Notes under the pieces: generated by a model
What the model saw: only the letters and a program-made list of their open reading frames with translations
Told to the model about the DNA's origin: nothing
Databases searched by the model: none
Translations under genes and position numbers: made by a program
In this document: positions 37,465 to 45,353 of the stretch, one piece after another
Position numbering within the stretch: the first letter of the stretch is position 1
Layout of the letters: every line of letters starts with the position of its first letter
NCBI GenBank assembly: GCA_012960975.1
Contig: DUAE01000032.1
Coordinates: forward strand, 49,178-113,177
Reading direction: 5' to 3'
Length of the DNA: 64,000 bases
Origin: Candidatus Poseidoniales archaeon
GTDB taxonomy: Archaea > Thermoplasmatota > Poseidoniia > Poseidoniales > Thalassarchaeaceae

Positions 37465-39093
37465 ATGACCCATGTATTGGAGACTGGATTTGAGCAGATG
37501 AAGGCAAATAATCCGAATGGAAGCCCAAAAATTCGAGGATACAATATCATTAACGGAGAGATCTCACTTTCGAGTGACGGCTCTACATTCGAGAGCCTAA
37601 ATCCCGCAATTCTCGCAGACTGTTTAGGTGAATTCCCACTTTCTACAAAAGAAGATGTTCACAACGCACTCGCCTCCGCCCGTGCTGCTTTCCCAGCTTG
37701 GGCTGCAACACCGGCTCCGACTCGTGGACAAATTATTGGTAACATGGGTAGACTTTTGATGGAATACAAAGACGATATTGTTCGTGTTGAGACTCGCGAA
37801 ATAGGCAAGACGCTGAAAGAAAGCGCTGGCTCGGTTCAGGAAGCTATCGACACTTGTCATTTCTTCCAAAGTGAAGGGCGCCGACTCTACGGTCAGACAG
37901 TCAATTCAGAGCTTCCAGACAAGGAACTCTTCACCTACCGCCGACCGCTCGGTGTTTGTGGAATCATCAATGCATGTAACTTTCCAGCAGCAGTTCCATT
38001 CTGGAAGATGATCCCAGCAATCATGTGCGGAAACACCTGTGTTTGGAAATCTCCGCAAGATGCCCCGCTTCTCTCATTCATGCTCACACGCATTATGCAT
38101 GAGGCAGGACTCCCAGACGGAGTCATCAACCTCGTTCATGGAAAGGGTAGCGGTGCAGGCCAAGACTTGGTCGATGCTGTAGACCTTGGCATGATAAATA
38201 AAATCTCATTCACAGGTAGCACCGCAGTCGGCAAGATGATCGGTGAAGTTTGCGGACGAAACCTAGTCAGTGCTTCACTCGAACTCGGTGGAAAAAACCC
38301 ACTCGTCATCATGCCGTCAGCGAACATGGAAAACGCTGTAGAAGGCGCTTATTGGTCGGCATTCGGAACAGCGGGACAACGCTGCACAAGCCTCGGTAAT
38401 CTAATTATTCACGAGGACATTTATGATGAATTTGTCGAGAAATTAATGGCAAAAGTGAAATCGACTACAATCGGCGATTCGATGGTTCATGAGAACGTGC
38501 TTTACGGACCGATGTTGTCCGCACGATACGCAAAGGATTTCCTCAGAGACCTACAGATGTGCGAGACCAGCGGGGCCACCAAACTTTGGGGTGAAGGGAT
38601 GATTACAGAAGACAACAAACCACTCAACTTCCTTGGAAATCCTTCGGAAGGATCCTATGTCTGGCCACACGTTTACGCAGACGTCACAGAAGATATGGAA
38701 TGCTTCCATGAAGAGATTTTTGGACCAGCTGTGACCATCGTCAAGGCAAAGGACTTCGATCATGCGCTTCACCTCGCTAACGCTAGCCCATACGGCCTCT
38801 CCTCGGCGATCTACACAAACGACCGCCTAGAAGCATACCGCTACAAGATTGGAATCAAGGCTGGAATGACTGGAATCAATAACTCCACCACCGGCGCTGA
38901 GGCTCACCTCCCATTCGGTGGGGTCAAGGGCAGCGGAAACGGCACTCGCGAGTCAGGAATTTGGGTTATTGAAGCTTATTCATACTGGCACGCAGTCAAC
39001 GACGAGCTCTCTGGTAAGTTACAACTCGCTCAGATGGATGTCGATGAAATCGAACTCGAAGAAGCCGATGCAGACTATTCCTCCCTCGCTTAA
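37465..39093 (+). CDS. NAD(P)-dependent aldehyde dehydrogenase
   Basis: About 542 residues, aldehyde dehydrogenase superfamily. The cofactor region has NACNFPAAVPFWK and FTGSTAVGKMI. The general base Glu is in LELGGKNP and the nucleophile Cys in GQRCTS, followed by the EIFGPAV and NNSTTGAEAHLPFGG motifs. The overall pattern leans towards the ALDH7/semialdehyde group (aminoadipate or succinylglutamate semialdehyde type), but the substrate is uncertain. The C-terminus has an acidic extension (DEIELEEADADYSSLA). I took the Met at 37465. A start 27 codons earlier would add a basic stretch with no family resemblance. Confidence 0.88.
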   Translation: MTHVLETGFEQMKANNPNGSPKIRGYNIINGEISLSSDGSTFESLNPAILADCLGEFPLSTKEDVHNALASARAAFPAWAATPAPTRGQIIGNMGRLLMEYKDDIVRVETREIGKTLKESAGSVQEAIDTCHFFQSEGRRLYGQTVNSELPDKELFTYRRPLGVCGIINACNFPAAVPFWKMIPAIMCGNTCVWKSPQDAPLLSFMLTRIMHEAGLPDGVINLVHGKGSGAGQDLVDAVDLGMINKISFTGSTAVGKMIGEVCGRNLVSASLELGGKNPLVIMPSANMENAVEGAYWSAFGTAGQRCTSLGNLIIHEDIYDEFVEKLMAKVKSTTIGDSMVHENVLYGPMLSARYAKDFLRDLQMCETSGATKLWGEGMITEDNKPLNFLGNPSEGSYVWPHVYADVTEDMECFHEEIFGPAVTIVKAKDFDHALHLANASPYGLSSAIYTNDRLEAYRYKIGIKAGMTGINNSTTGAEAHLPFGGVKGSGNGTRESGIWVIEAYSYWHAVNDELSGKLQLAQMDVDEIELEEADADYSSLA

Positions 39094-39141
39094 GAAAGGG
39101 TTTAACGGCTTTTTCTTCAATAAAAGAAGCGGGTCGCTGAT

Positions 39142-39312
39142 TCACAAAAAAAGTTCGCCGCACTCGGGACAAGGAAGGCCGGGAAGCCAAGCACCAGGCA
39201 TATGGCCACAATTTGGGCAGATTGAAGATTCGATTCCACCCGTACCGCCGAAGACATCCATCTGTATCAACAAACGAATATACCGAACTAATTTGAATCC
39301 ATCGCTCGACAT
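39142..39312 (-). CDS. Zinc-ribbon microprotein
   Basis: A 56-residue frame whose last 25 residues hold two well-spaced Cys pairs (CPNCGH and CPECGE) flanking a Pro/Gly turn. This is the signature of a small zinc ribbon and is hard to explain by chance. The N-terminal half is a short basic amphipathic stretch. It is opposite in strand to both neighbours (aldehyde dehydrogenase ending at 39093, and the succinate dehydrogenase anchor). A Met eight codons earlier is possible. Function unknown. Confidence 0.6.
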   Translation of the reverse strand: MSSDGFKLVRYIRLLIQMDVFGGTGGIESSICPNCGHMPGAWLPGLPCPECGELFL

Positions 39313-39381
39313 GATGAACGGTTTCGATGCAATCACTTATGGACAATCGGCATTGCGCTTTGAGCGTCAGGAGATTTCCCA

Positions 39382-40248
39382 ATGTCGAGCGGAATGAAAC
39401 TTCCAATGAAGAAAGGCTTCGGGGCCACAGACAGAGTCGATGCATGGTGGAAAGGACCTACTGCTATGGCTGCCTATCTTGGAATCATGATTGCTTACTC
39501 TACATGGCGAGGATTTATGGAAGCTGATTTTTGGATTTTTTCTGATTTTGGGCTCTCAGCAGGAGTAGGCCATGGTAATGGAACTATGGCCATCGAGAAC
39601 AATCATTCTCATGTGCTTAGTCCTCTGTTTAGTCCTCTAATCATACCTGGTGAGAATTCTTGGGTTCCGTCTCAATTTCAGTGGATGAGTCCGGCAATGT
39701 TTATCCTCATTTTCCCTGCCGGATTCCGAGGAACTTGCTATTATTATCGTAAAGCATATTATCGCGCTTTTTTGCAACAACCGACCGGCTGCGCGGTATC
39801 AAAACCGTGGGATGAATACTCTGGTGAAACTGGACTTTTGTTGATTCAAAATCTTCACCGCTACTTCATGTACGCTGCTCTCGCATATCTTCCAATTCTT
39901 TCCTACGATATTTGGCTATCGATGAATTTCCACCACGGTGATGCTTCGGCTCTAGGCATTAGCGTTGGAACGTTGGTCCTCGCACTCAACGTTATCCTCC
40001 TCGGTGGATACACCTTGGGTTGCCATGCCTTCCGCCATCTTGTAGGAGGTGCTTCTAACGACTGGACTTCGACTCCAATGAACCGCTTCAAGTACAAACT
40101 CTGGAAATTCTCAACCATACTAAACGAACACCACAAGGATTGGGCACTCTACTCACTCTTTTGGGTCATGTTCGCCGACTTCTACGTCTATGCTTGTACA
40201 GATCCTATGTTTGGCTGGTCGGATGTCATTCTCTGGGGAGGATTGTGA
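39382..40248 (+). CDS. sdhC: Succinate dehydrogenase membrane anchor subunit
   Basis: 288 residues with about five predicted membrane helices. Candidate heme-ligand His residues are in NLHRYF, LGCHAFRHL and NEHH. It is the first gene of an sdhC-A-B unit. The protein is of the single large cytochrome-b type rather than two small anchors, and no sdhD is visible. It should carry quinone reduction and tether the flavin and iron-sulfur subunits. The next gene starts one base after its stop. Confidence 0.82.
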   Translation: MSSGMKLPMKKGFGATDRVDAWWKGPTAMAAYLGIMIAYSTWRGFMEADFWIFSDFGLSAGVGHGNGTMAIENNHSHVLSPLFSPLIIPGENSWVPSQFQWMSPAMFILIFPAGFRGTCYYYRKAYYRAFLQQPTGCAVSKPWDEYSGETGLLLIQNLHRYFMYAALAYLPILSYDIWLSMNFHHGDASALGISVGTLVLALNVILLGGYTLGCHAFRHLVGGASNDWTSTPMNRFKYKLWKFSTILNEHHKDWALYSLFWVMFADFYVYACTDPMFGWSDVILWGGL

Positions 40249-40249
40249 A

Positions 40250-42091
40250 ATGTCTGAAATTAACACCGATTATTTCGTCCACGAGCATGATGTTGTTGTT
40301 ATCGGTGCTGGAGGTGCTGGATTGCGCGCCGCGATTGAAGCGAGCCAGAATGGCGCGAGTGTTGCGATGATTTGTAAATCGATGCTTGGCAAAGCGCATA
40401 CTGTAATGGCTGAAGGCGGCGCGGCAGCTGCTCTTGGCAATGCTGATCCACGTGATAATTGGCAGGTACATTTCCGTGACACAATGAAGGGTGGAAAGTA
40501 CCTGAACGATTGGCGAATGGCAAAAACTCATGCTCAGCAAGCAGCAGACCGCATTCGCGAATTAGAAACATGGGGGGCGGTCTTTGACCGCACTCCGAAG
40601 GGCAAAACCAACCAGAGAAATTTCGGAGGACACACCTATCCAAGGCTAGCACATATCGGCGATGCCACCGGACTTGAACTGATTCGAACCTTACAAGAAA
40701 AAGGCGTTCACATGGGAATGGATGTCTACATGGAATATACCGTTCGCAGACTATTCCAAAGTGATGGACATGTCACCGGCTGCTTCGCATACGACCGAAA
40801 CGATGGTTCACTTCACGTGTTCAAGGCAAAAACGATTATTCTCGCCACCGGTGGAATCACTCGCTGTTGGGCGGTTTGCTCAGGTAGTTGGGAATACACC
40901 GGTGAAGGACACGCGCTGGCATATTGGGCCGGAGCAGAAATGGGCGATATGGAATTCGTTCAATTCCACCCTACTGGAATGATTTGGCCACCAAGCGTGA
41001 AAGGAATTCTCGTCACTGAGGGTGTTCGTGGCGAAGGTGGAATATTGCGTAATTCTGAAGGTGAACGATTTATGTTCAATTATGTCCCAGAGATGTACAA
41101 GAGTGAATTTGCAGATACCGAGAAAGAAGCTCTTGAATGGGTCGACGAAATTATTGCTGGCAAGTTAGCGACCGTTCGCCGACCACCTGAACTTCTTACT
41201 CGTGACGTCGTCGCTAAGGCGATTAATTCCGAGAAGGATGCTGGTCGAGCGAGTGAGCATGGTGGAGCCTATCTCGATATTTCTTGGAGAGATGAGGAAC
41301 AAGTCAAGAAGAAATTACCAGGAATGTATCATCAATTCAAAGAATTAGCTGCAGTTGACATCACGAAAACTCCGATGGAAGTCGGTCCCACTGCACATTA
41401 TGTGATGGGTGGAATCAAAGTTCATCCTGAAACTCAAGAATCTACTATCGGCCGACTTTACGCGGCCGGTGAGGCCTCGACCGGTTTGCACGGAGCAAAC
41501 CGCTTGGGCGGAAATTCATTATCTGATTTACTCGTATTCGGAAAGATTGCTGGAGAGAATGCAGCCGCAGTTGCAGCTGATATCGATGGATATACTGAAA
41601 TCGCTGAGGCTGAAATCGCTGACGTCATCGCCGAAACCCTCGCCCCATTCAACCGCGAAGGTGGAGAGAACCCAGCAAAGGTCGTCGAAGATCTTCGTGA
41701 AATGATGCAAAATAAAGTTGGAATCATTCGAACCAAGATACTTCTGGAAGAATCATTGAGTGACCTCGACAAATTAGAATCGCGAGCAAATACAACCAGC
41801 CCAGGAGGAAGCAGAATCTACAACCCTGGCTGGCACCAAGCTCTCGAACTCAGTGCGATGCTCGATGTTAGTCGAATGTGCGCTCTAGCAGCCTTACACA
41901 GAGAGGAATCGCGCGGCGGGCATACAAGAGATGATTTCCCAGTTCCTGATTACAGCCATTGGGGTAAAATCAACTCAGTTATTTCTATGGATGAGGCGGG
42001 CGCGATGAACATCGAGTACCGTAGATACCCACCGATCCATCCAGAACTGAAGGCACTACTAGATGCGGCCGATTTACATGAGGAGGAATGA
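40250..42091 (+). CDS. sdhA: Succinate dehydrogenase flavoprotein subunit
   Basis: About 613 residues. The N-terminal dinucleotide fold (VVVIGAGGAGLRAA) is followed by AHTVMAEGG, whose His50 is the expected covalent FAD attachment site. Active-site stretches include FVQFHPTGM, the RGEGG loop, HYVMGGI and GANRLGGNSL. It oxidises succinate to fumarate (or the reverse). The start at 40250 has GGGGAGGA upstream. A start 20 codons earlier would lie within sdhC and is rejected. The sdhB ATG follows the stop by one base. Confidence 0.96.
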   Translation: MSEINTDYFVHEHDVVVIGAGGAGLRAAIEASQNGASVAMICKSMLGKAHTVMAEGGAAAALGNADPRDNWQVHFRDTMKGGKYLNDWRMAKTHAQQAADRIRELETWGAVFDRTPKGKTNQRNFGGHTYPRLAHIGDATGLELIRTLQEKGVHMGMDVYMEYTVRRLFQSDGHVTGCFAYDRNDGSLHVFKAKTIILATGGITRCWAVCSGSWEYTGEGHALAYWAGAEMGDMEFVQFHPTGMIWPPSVKGILVTEGVRGEGGILRNSEGERFMFNYVPEMYKSEFADTEKEALEWVDEIIAGKLATVRRPPELLTRDVVAKAINSEKDAGRASEHGGAYLDISWRDEEQVKKKLPGMYHQFKELAAVDITKTPMEVGPTAHYVMGGIKVHPETQESTIGRLYAAGEASTGLHGANRLGGNSLSDLLVFGKIAGENAAAVAADIDGYTEIAEAEIADVIAETLAPFNREGGENPAKVVEDLREMMQNKVGIIRTKILLEESLSDLDKLESRANTTSPGGSRIYNPGWHQALELSAMLDVSRMCALAALHREESRGGHTRDDFPVPDYSHWGKINSVISMDEAGAMNIEYRRYPPIHPELKALLDAADLHEEE

Positions 42092-42092
42092 A

Positions 42093-42857
42093 ATGTCAGA
42101 AGATATAACTTTCCGAGTTTTTCGAGGAGAACCAGATAACGATGGTGATCCATTCGGTGAGATGGTGGATTATACCGTCGAGATGGATGAGGGAATGGTC
42201 GTTCTCGACGTTGTTCACAAAATCCAAGCTGAGCACGCACCCGATCTCGCTTGCAGATGGAATTGTAAAGCTGGAAAGTGCGGCTCTTGCTCAGCAGAAG
42301 TTAACGGAATAGCGCGACTAATGTGCATGACTAGAATGGAAGATATCATGGCAGAAACGCCTAATGGCGAGCCTGTTGTCATTAAGCCAATGCAGGCATT
42401 TCCACTGACAAAGGACCTCGTCACGGATACATCTTGGGCATATCAAATGAATAAGAAAATGGTTCCAATCAAGGGCCCAGATAAGCTCGATTGGGAATTC
42501 AAGCAAGAGGAGGCTGATCGAATTCAAGAATTCCGTTCATGTATCGAATGCATGCTATGCGTCAACACGTGTCACGTTCTCCGAGAACATCAGAAGTTCG
42601 ACGAATTTGCTGGACCACGATTCTTTGTACGCCTCGCAGGATTAGAGATGCACCCACTCGACACCGAAAGCCGTATCCCAGAAATTAAGGATGATTTCGG
42701 ATTGGGTTACTGTAACATCACCAAGTGTTGCACCGAAGTTTGCCCTGCTGGAATCAATATCACTGACAACGCCATCATTCCACTAAAGGAAAGAGTCGTT
42801 ACTGAATATTACGACCCTCTTGCTCTAATCGCTCGCAAGCTTGGTTTGCGCGAATGA
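42093..42857 (+). CDS. sdhB: Succinate dehydrogenase iron-sulfur subunit
   Basis: About 254 residues. Cys54, 58, 63, 66 and 78 (CRWNCKAGKCGSC and a later Cys) make up the N-terminal ferredoxin site for [2Fe-2S]. CIECMLCVNTC (150-160) and C-N-I-T-K-C-C-T-E-V-C-P (207-217) supply the [4Fe-4S] and the third cluster. It passes electrons from SdhA to the membrane anchor. AGGAGG lies 6 bases before the ATG at 42093 and fixes the start. This is the last gene of the operon. Confidence 0.95.
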   Translation: MSEDITFRVFRGEPDNDGDPFGEMVDYTVEMDEGMVVLDVVHKIQAEHAPDLACRWNCKAGKCGSCSAEVNGIARLMCMTRMEDIMAETPNGEPVVIKPMQAFPLTKDLVTDTSWAYQMNKKMVPIKGPDKLDWEFKQEEADRIQEFRSCIECMLCVNTCHVLREHQKFDEFAGPRFFVRLAGLEMHPLDTESRIPEIKDDFGLGYCNITKCCTEVCPAGINITDNAIIPLKERVVTEYYDPLALIARKLGLRE

Positions 42858-43014
42858 ATCAACTAGATTGATGATGGCGCTTTCGCACCGCCTTAACTAA
42901 TTGAATAAATTATCTTCGAATTAGAAGAAAATTGATTTGATTATACCCTCGCCGAGCAGGCCCGACGGGGGGTTTGTGTAAATCCGCAAAACGTGCGATT
43001 CAAGGTCGCGCGTG
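42858..43014. other. Intergenic region with a GC-rich structured core
   Basis: Between sdhB and the MC1 gene. The first 80 bases are AT-rich and featureless. Positions about 42948-43013 turn GC-rich, with CCC-GAC-GGG, an imperfect hairpin at 42972-42992 and an 8-pair stem at 42991-43013. No coding frame or complete tRNA fits. Confidence 0.5.
42991..43013 (-). terminator. Stem-loop downstream of the MC1 gene
   Basis: On the minus strand, ACGCGCGA and TCGCACGT pair over 8 positions (one G-T) around a 7-base loop and are followed by TTTT. It lies just beyond a first, terminator-like hairpin. It may be a second termination or RNA-stabilising structure. Confidence 0.4.
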
Positions 43015-43041
43015 AAAAATGATCACTCAAAGACGAGTGAT
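43015..43041 (-). terminator. Hairpin and T-run at the end of the MC1 gene
   Basis: On the minus strand ATCACTC and GAGTGAT form a perfect 7-pair stem with a 6-base loop, followed by CATTTTT. The stem contains the MC1 stop codon. Archaeal terminators usually need only T-runs, so the hairpin is a notable addition. Confidence 0.5.
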
Positions 43042-43290
43042 GCCGTTTTTCTTCACGTTAGCCTTCTTGATCTTGTCCGGTAACCATGCAGGCCCATTCG
43101 CTGGCTTAGCAACAACTTCAGTCCAACCGTCAAAGTTGTGAACACGGTTTGTCCCGCGCTCACGCAGTTGGATGTCTGTGTGTCCACGTGTAGCTGCTTT
43201 GAGGGCAGCGCCGCGTGGTTGCTTGCTTACGAACACCTGTGTGGTATCCTTTCCGTTCTCCATCAATACAAAATATTTTTTATCTGACAT
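43027..43290 (-). CDS. MC1-family chromosomal protein
   Basis: 87 residues. The strand KKYFVLMENGKD, then VFVSKQPRGAALKAATRG, LRERGTNRVHNFDGW, GPAWLPDKIKK and ANVKKNG, matches methanogen chromosomal protein MC1 closely in order and spacing. MC1 is a small basic monomer that bends and wraps DNA, known mainly from Methanosarcinales and haloarchaea. The start is the ATG at 43290, with GGAGGATTA four bases upstream, which discards five earlier codons. It is a single gene followed by stem-loops that could end or stabilise an abundant transcript. Confidence 0.9.
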   Translation of the reverse strand: MSDKKYFVLMENGKDTTQVFVSKQPRGAALKAATRGHTDIQLRERGTNRVHNFDGWTEVVAKPANGPAWLPDKIKKANVKKNGITRL

Positions 43291-43294
43291 AAAG

Positions 43295-43303
43295 TAATCC
43301 TCC
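43295..43303 (-). promoter_or_regulatory. Strong Shine-Dalgarno site of the MC1 gene
   Basis: GGAGGATTA on the minus strand ends 4 bases before the ATG at 43290, in keeping with high expression of a chromatin protein. Confidence 0.65.
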
Positions 43304-43422
43304 ATTCGCGCGCCTATTCAAAGAGATTATGAAGGTATGGGCGGAAAACGGCATACTGCGCCTCTATTGGCACTTTTTCAAAAATACCGAGGTGAAGAAA
43401 ATCATCAATTTTTTCAGGTATT

Positions 43423-43659
43423 TTATTCAATCTCAGCACAAGCGAGTGTTTTTGTGTTCAAAACACCGGGAACTGATCGAATAGATTCAACAACTAATCG
43501 AGCGATTGCGCCCATATTATCTGCTTCTAATTTTACGATTAAATCGTGGTCGCCGAATAGAAGATTCGCATCGCTAACAAATGGGAGTGCAGAAGTGACA
43601 TTGAATACACTAATCTCCGAACCTGGTTCAACATTAATGAGCACATAACCGACTGACAT
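43423..43659 (-). CDS. Stand-alone Lrp/AsnC ligand-binding (RAM) domain
   Basis: 78 residues that match only the C-terminal sensor domain of Lrp/AsnC regulators: VGYVLINVEPGSE, then ALPFVSDANLLFGDHDLIVK, and IRSVPGVLNTKTL. No helix-turn-helix is present. Such single-domain proteins form oligomeric amino-acid-binding rings, and some modulate full-length Lrp proteins or enzymes. It lies between MC1 and a divergent macro-domain gene. Its ligand is unknown. Confidence 0.85.
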   Translation of the reverse strand: MSVGYVLINVEPGSEISVFNVTSALPFVSDANLLFGDHDLIVKLEADNMGAIARLVVESIRSVPGVLNTKTLACAEIE

Positions 43660-43758
43660 TGTTTACTCCGTGAGCACGGCCATCAATCAAACCTTCGCTC
43701 CCTCGTTAGAGAATCGTATTGAGAAGAATACAAAGCAGATGGGTTGCTCTGAGATTGC

Positions 43759-44400
43759 ATGGCAGAGGTCATCATAGTCCGTGAGTGTAAGTATGGCCAA
43801 GTTCGCGTATGCTTCGGAAATATTCTTCGAGTCGAAGGTGATGTCATGGTATTGCCAGCAAATAATCGACTAGCAGGCCGTGAAGGCCTCGATGAAAAGA
43901 TGCAACTTGCAGCCGGGCCTGAACTTCGCGCCGCCTGTATAGAGATAGCGAATGAGAAGAGAAAAACAAATTTACAACCGTGTGGAGTCGGCAATGCAGT
44001 TACTACTTCTGCTTACAATTTACCAGCTGAGCACCTAATTCATGTCGTAGGTCCTGATTGTCGTCGTCCGACTCAAGATCAATACCGTCGAGAATTACTC
44101 GAAAAATCATATGTTGCAATGTTCGAGGAAGTTTCGGCATTAAAACCCAGAAGTACGGTAGTTCTACCACCTCTCGGCACCGATGTATACGCTTATCCTA
44201 ATCGCGAAAACGCCCGAAAGACAATGGAAATCATCCTTGCTTGGATGGATGAGGGAGAAGACCCTGGAGTCGATATGGTATTGATTGTCACCGACGATAA
44301 TACGTATTTGAACAACATGAAGACAGTATATCGAGAATCTGAGGATCAATTTCCTGGAGTCGATAAAACCCGACTTTTCCGAAAAGGAAAGTACCCTTGA
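43759..44400 (+). CDS. Macro-domain protein
   Basis: 213 residues. GNILRVEGDVMVLPANNRLAG, followed by GLDEKMQLAAGPELRAAC, fits the ADP-ribose-binding macro fold, with LPAN replacing the usual VNAAN. A second typical segment is H-V-V-G-P, with VVLPPLGTDVYAYP in the place of the usual phosphate-binding glycine loop. Macro proteins bind or hydrolyse ADP-ribose, O-acetyl-ADP-ribose or related nucleotides. The C-terminal 30 residues (Arg/Lys-rich) are extra. It precedes the Hjc-like nuclease by 95 bases, suggesting nucleic-acid damage handling, but that is inference. Confidence 0.78.
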   Translation: MAEVIIVRECKYGQVRVCFGNILRVEGDVMVLPANNRLAGREGLDEKMQLAAGPELRAACIEIANEKRKTNLQPCGVGNAVTTSAYNLPAEHLIHVVGPDCRRPTQDQYRRELLEKSYVAMFEEVSALKPRSTVVLPPLGTDVYAYPNRENARKTMEIILAWMDEGEDPGVDMVLIVTDDNTYLNNMKTVYRESEDQFPGVDKTRLFRKGKYP

Positions 44401-44495
44401 TAGTTGATTCTGGCAATTCACAGAACCAGCCAAAATTCGCTCCAATCAGAGATTGCAAGCGATGTCGTCAATAACCCTGAGAATTGGCTCGATGC

Positions 44496-45134
44496 ATGAG
44501 CAGCATTTACGAGCGTGAATTACGCTCGGTTCTCGCTGGTGAAGAGAAAGGTGTCCGAGCAGTTACAAGATCTTGTACAGAATCTCAACGCGCACAAACG
44601 ATGCAGGTTTGCCAACGGCCATTTCTTGTCGTTCGCGCACCAGGAAGCGGTTCTGAAGGAACTGGAGATTTGTTGGTCTTGCGCGGTGACATGTGCTTTC
44701 CAATCGAGGTGAAATCCTCGAAAAAATCTCGATTGTACCTCTCTGGTAGAACAGTGTTACAATATCAAGCTCTGGTAAATATCGGCGAGAAATGTGGTTT
44801 ACAACCATTTTACGCGTATAGATTGAAAGGTGTCCGAGGGGATAGTTGGAGAATTTTTCGAGTTAATGTCGATAATTTGACTGGAAAATCTCGCCGACTC
44901 GCTTCACTTGTCCCCGCCCTCCCACTTACTAGAAACGGAACGCCGCACCTAGATTGGGAACAAGGCCTTCCTTTACACAAGTTCATCGCGCTAGTCTGCC
45001 GTTCTGATGGCGCTCGCTCGATTGAATCATTACAAGCGAGCGCTGCGATTTACAGCAATATTATCGAGACTGAAACAGATCAATATCAATCCAGTTCACC
45101 CGATAAAAAGGCACCCAGTCTATCGAATTCTTGA
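44496..45134 (+). CDS. Hjc-like Holliday-junction-resolvase-family nuclease
   Basis: About 212 residues. The nuclease core has an early Glu (SSIYERELRSVL), the VVRAPGSGSEGTGDLLVL stretch with the metal-binding Asp58, and IEVKSSKK (E-x-K). This is the motif order of archaeal Hjc and related PD-(D/E)xK enzymes. Two departures are clear: an insertion of about 20 residues, with two Cys, between the first Glu and the Gly-Ser segment, and a C-terminal extension of about 90 residues after the usual end. It may be the cell's resolvase or a relative with another target. The ATG at 44496 is preferred to a TTG four codons earlier. Confidence 0.72.
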   Translation: MSSIYERELRSVLAGEEKGVRAVTRSCTESQRAQTMQVCQRPFLVVRAPGSGSEGTGDLLVLRGDMCFPIEVKSSKKSRLYLSGRTVLQYQALVNIGEKCGLQPFYAYRLKGVRGDSWRIFRVNVDNLTGKSRRLASLVPALPLTRNGTPHLDWEQGLPLHKFIALVCRSDGARSIESLQASAAIYSNIIETETDQYQSSSPDKKAPSLSNS

Positions 45135-45310
45135 TTCAGTTTCTTCACTTCTTCAACAAGATTCGACATCTTTGCTTGTTGCAATAATCTCTTGATACTC
45201 TCACGCTCTCGTCTAATTGAATCAAGTTTACGATTATCGCTCCGATTATCATCATCCGCGGCATCGACCATGAATGACCGTAGAGACTCTCTGTCTTTTT
45301 GATTACGCAT
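45086..45310 (-). CDS. Small charged coiled-coil protein
   Basis: A 74-residue frame, strongly charged. It has a helical, heptad-like body (RRERESIKRLLQQAKMSN and VEEVKKLNQEFDRLG) ending in FLSGELD. It overlaps the 3' end of the Hjc-like gene by 49 bases on the opposite strand and starts 43 bases from the divergent site-2 protease. Composition and placement suggest a real gene. No family is recognised. A Met nine codons earlier is less likely, because it would run into the protease gene's start region. Confidence 0.5.
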   Translation of the reverse strand: MRNQKDRESLRSFMVDAADDDNRSDNRKLDSIRRERESIKRLLQQAKMSNLVEEVKKLNQEFDRLGAFLSGELD

Positions 45311-45353
45311 CGAGCCACACAGGTTGAAGAACATCATCTGCGGCCTAAAGCCG

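Noticed and set aside
38918..39397. 159-codon plus-strand frame across the aldehyde dehydrogenase end
   Set aside because: It overlaps the conserved ALDH C-terminus in another frame and reads through the zinc-ribbon gene antisense. No start signal is seen.
42994..43010. tRNA-like T-arm (5-pair stem around TTCAAGG)
   Set aside because: The T-arm-like hairpin is convincing alone, but no matching acceptor stem, anticodon arm or D-arm lies at the required distances on either strand. It is better explained as part of the stem-loop series behind the MC1 gene.
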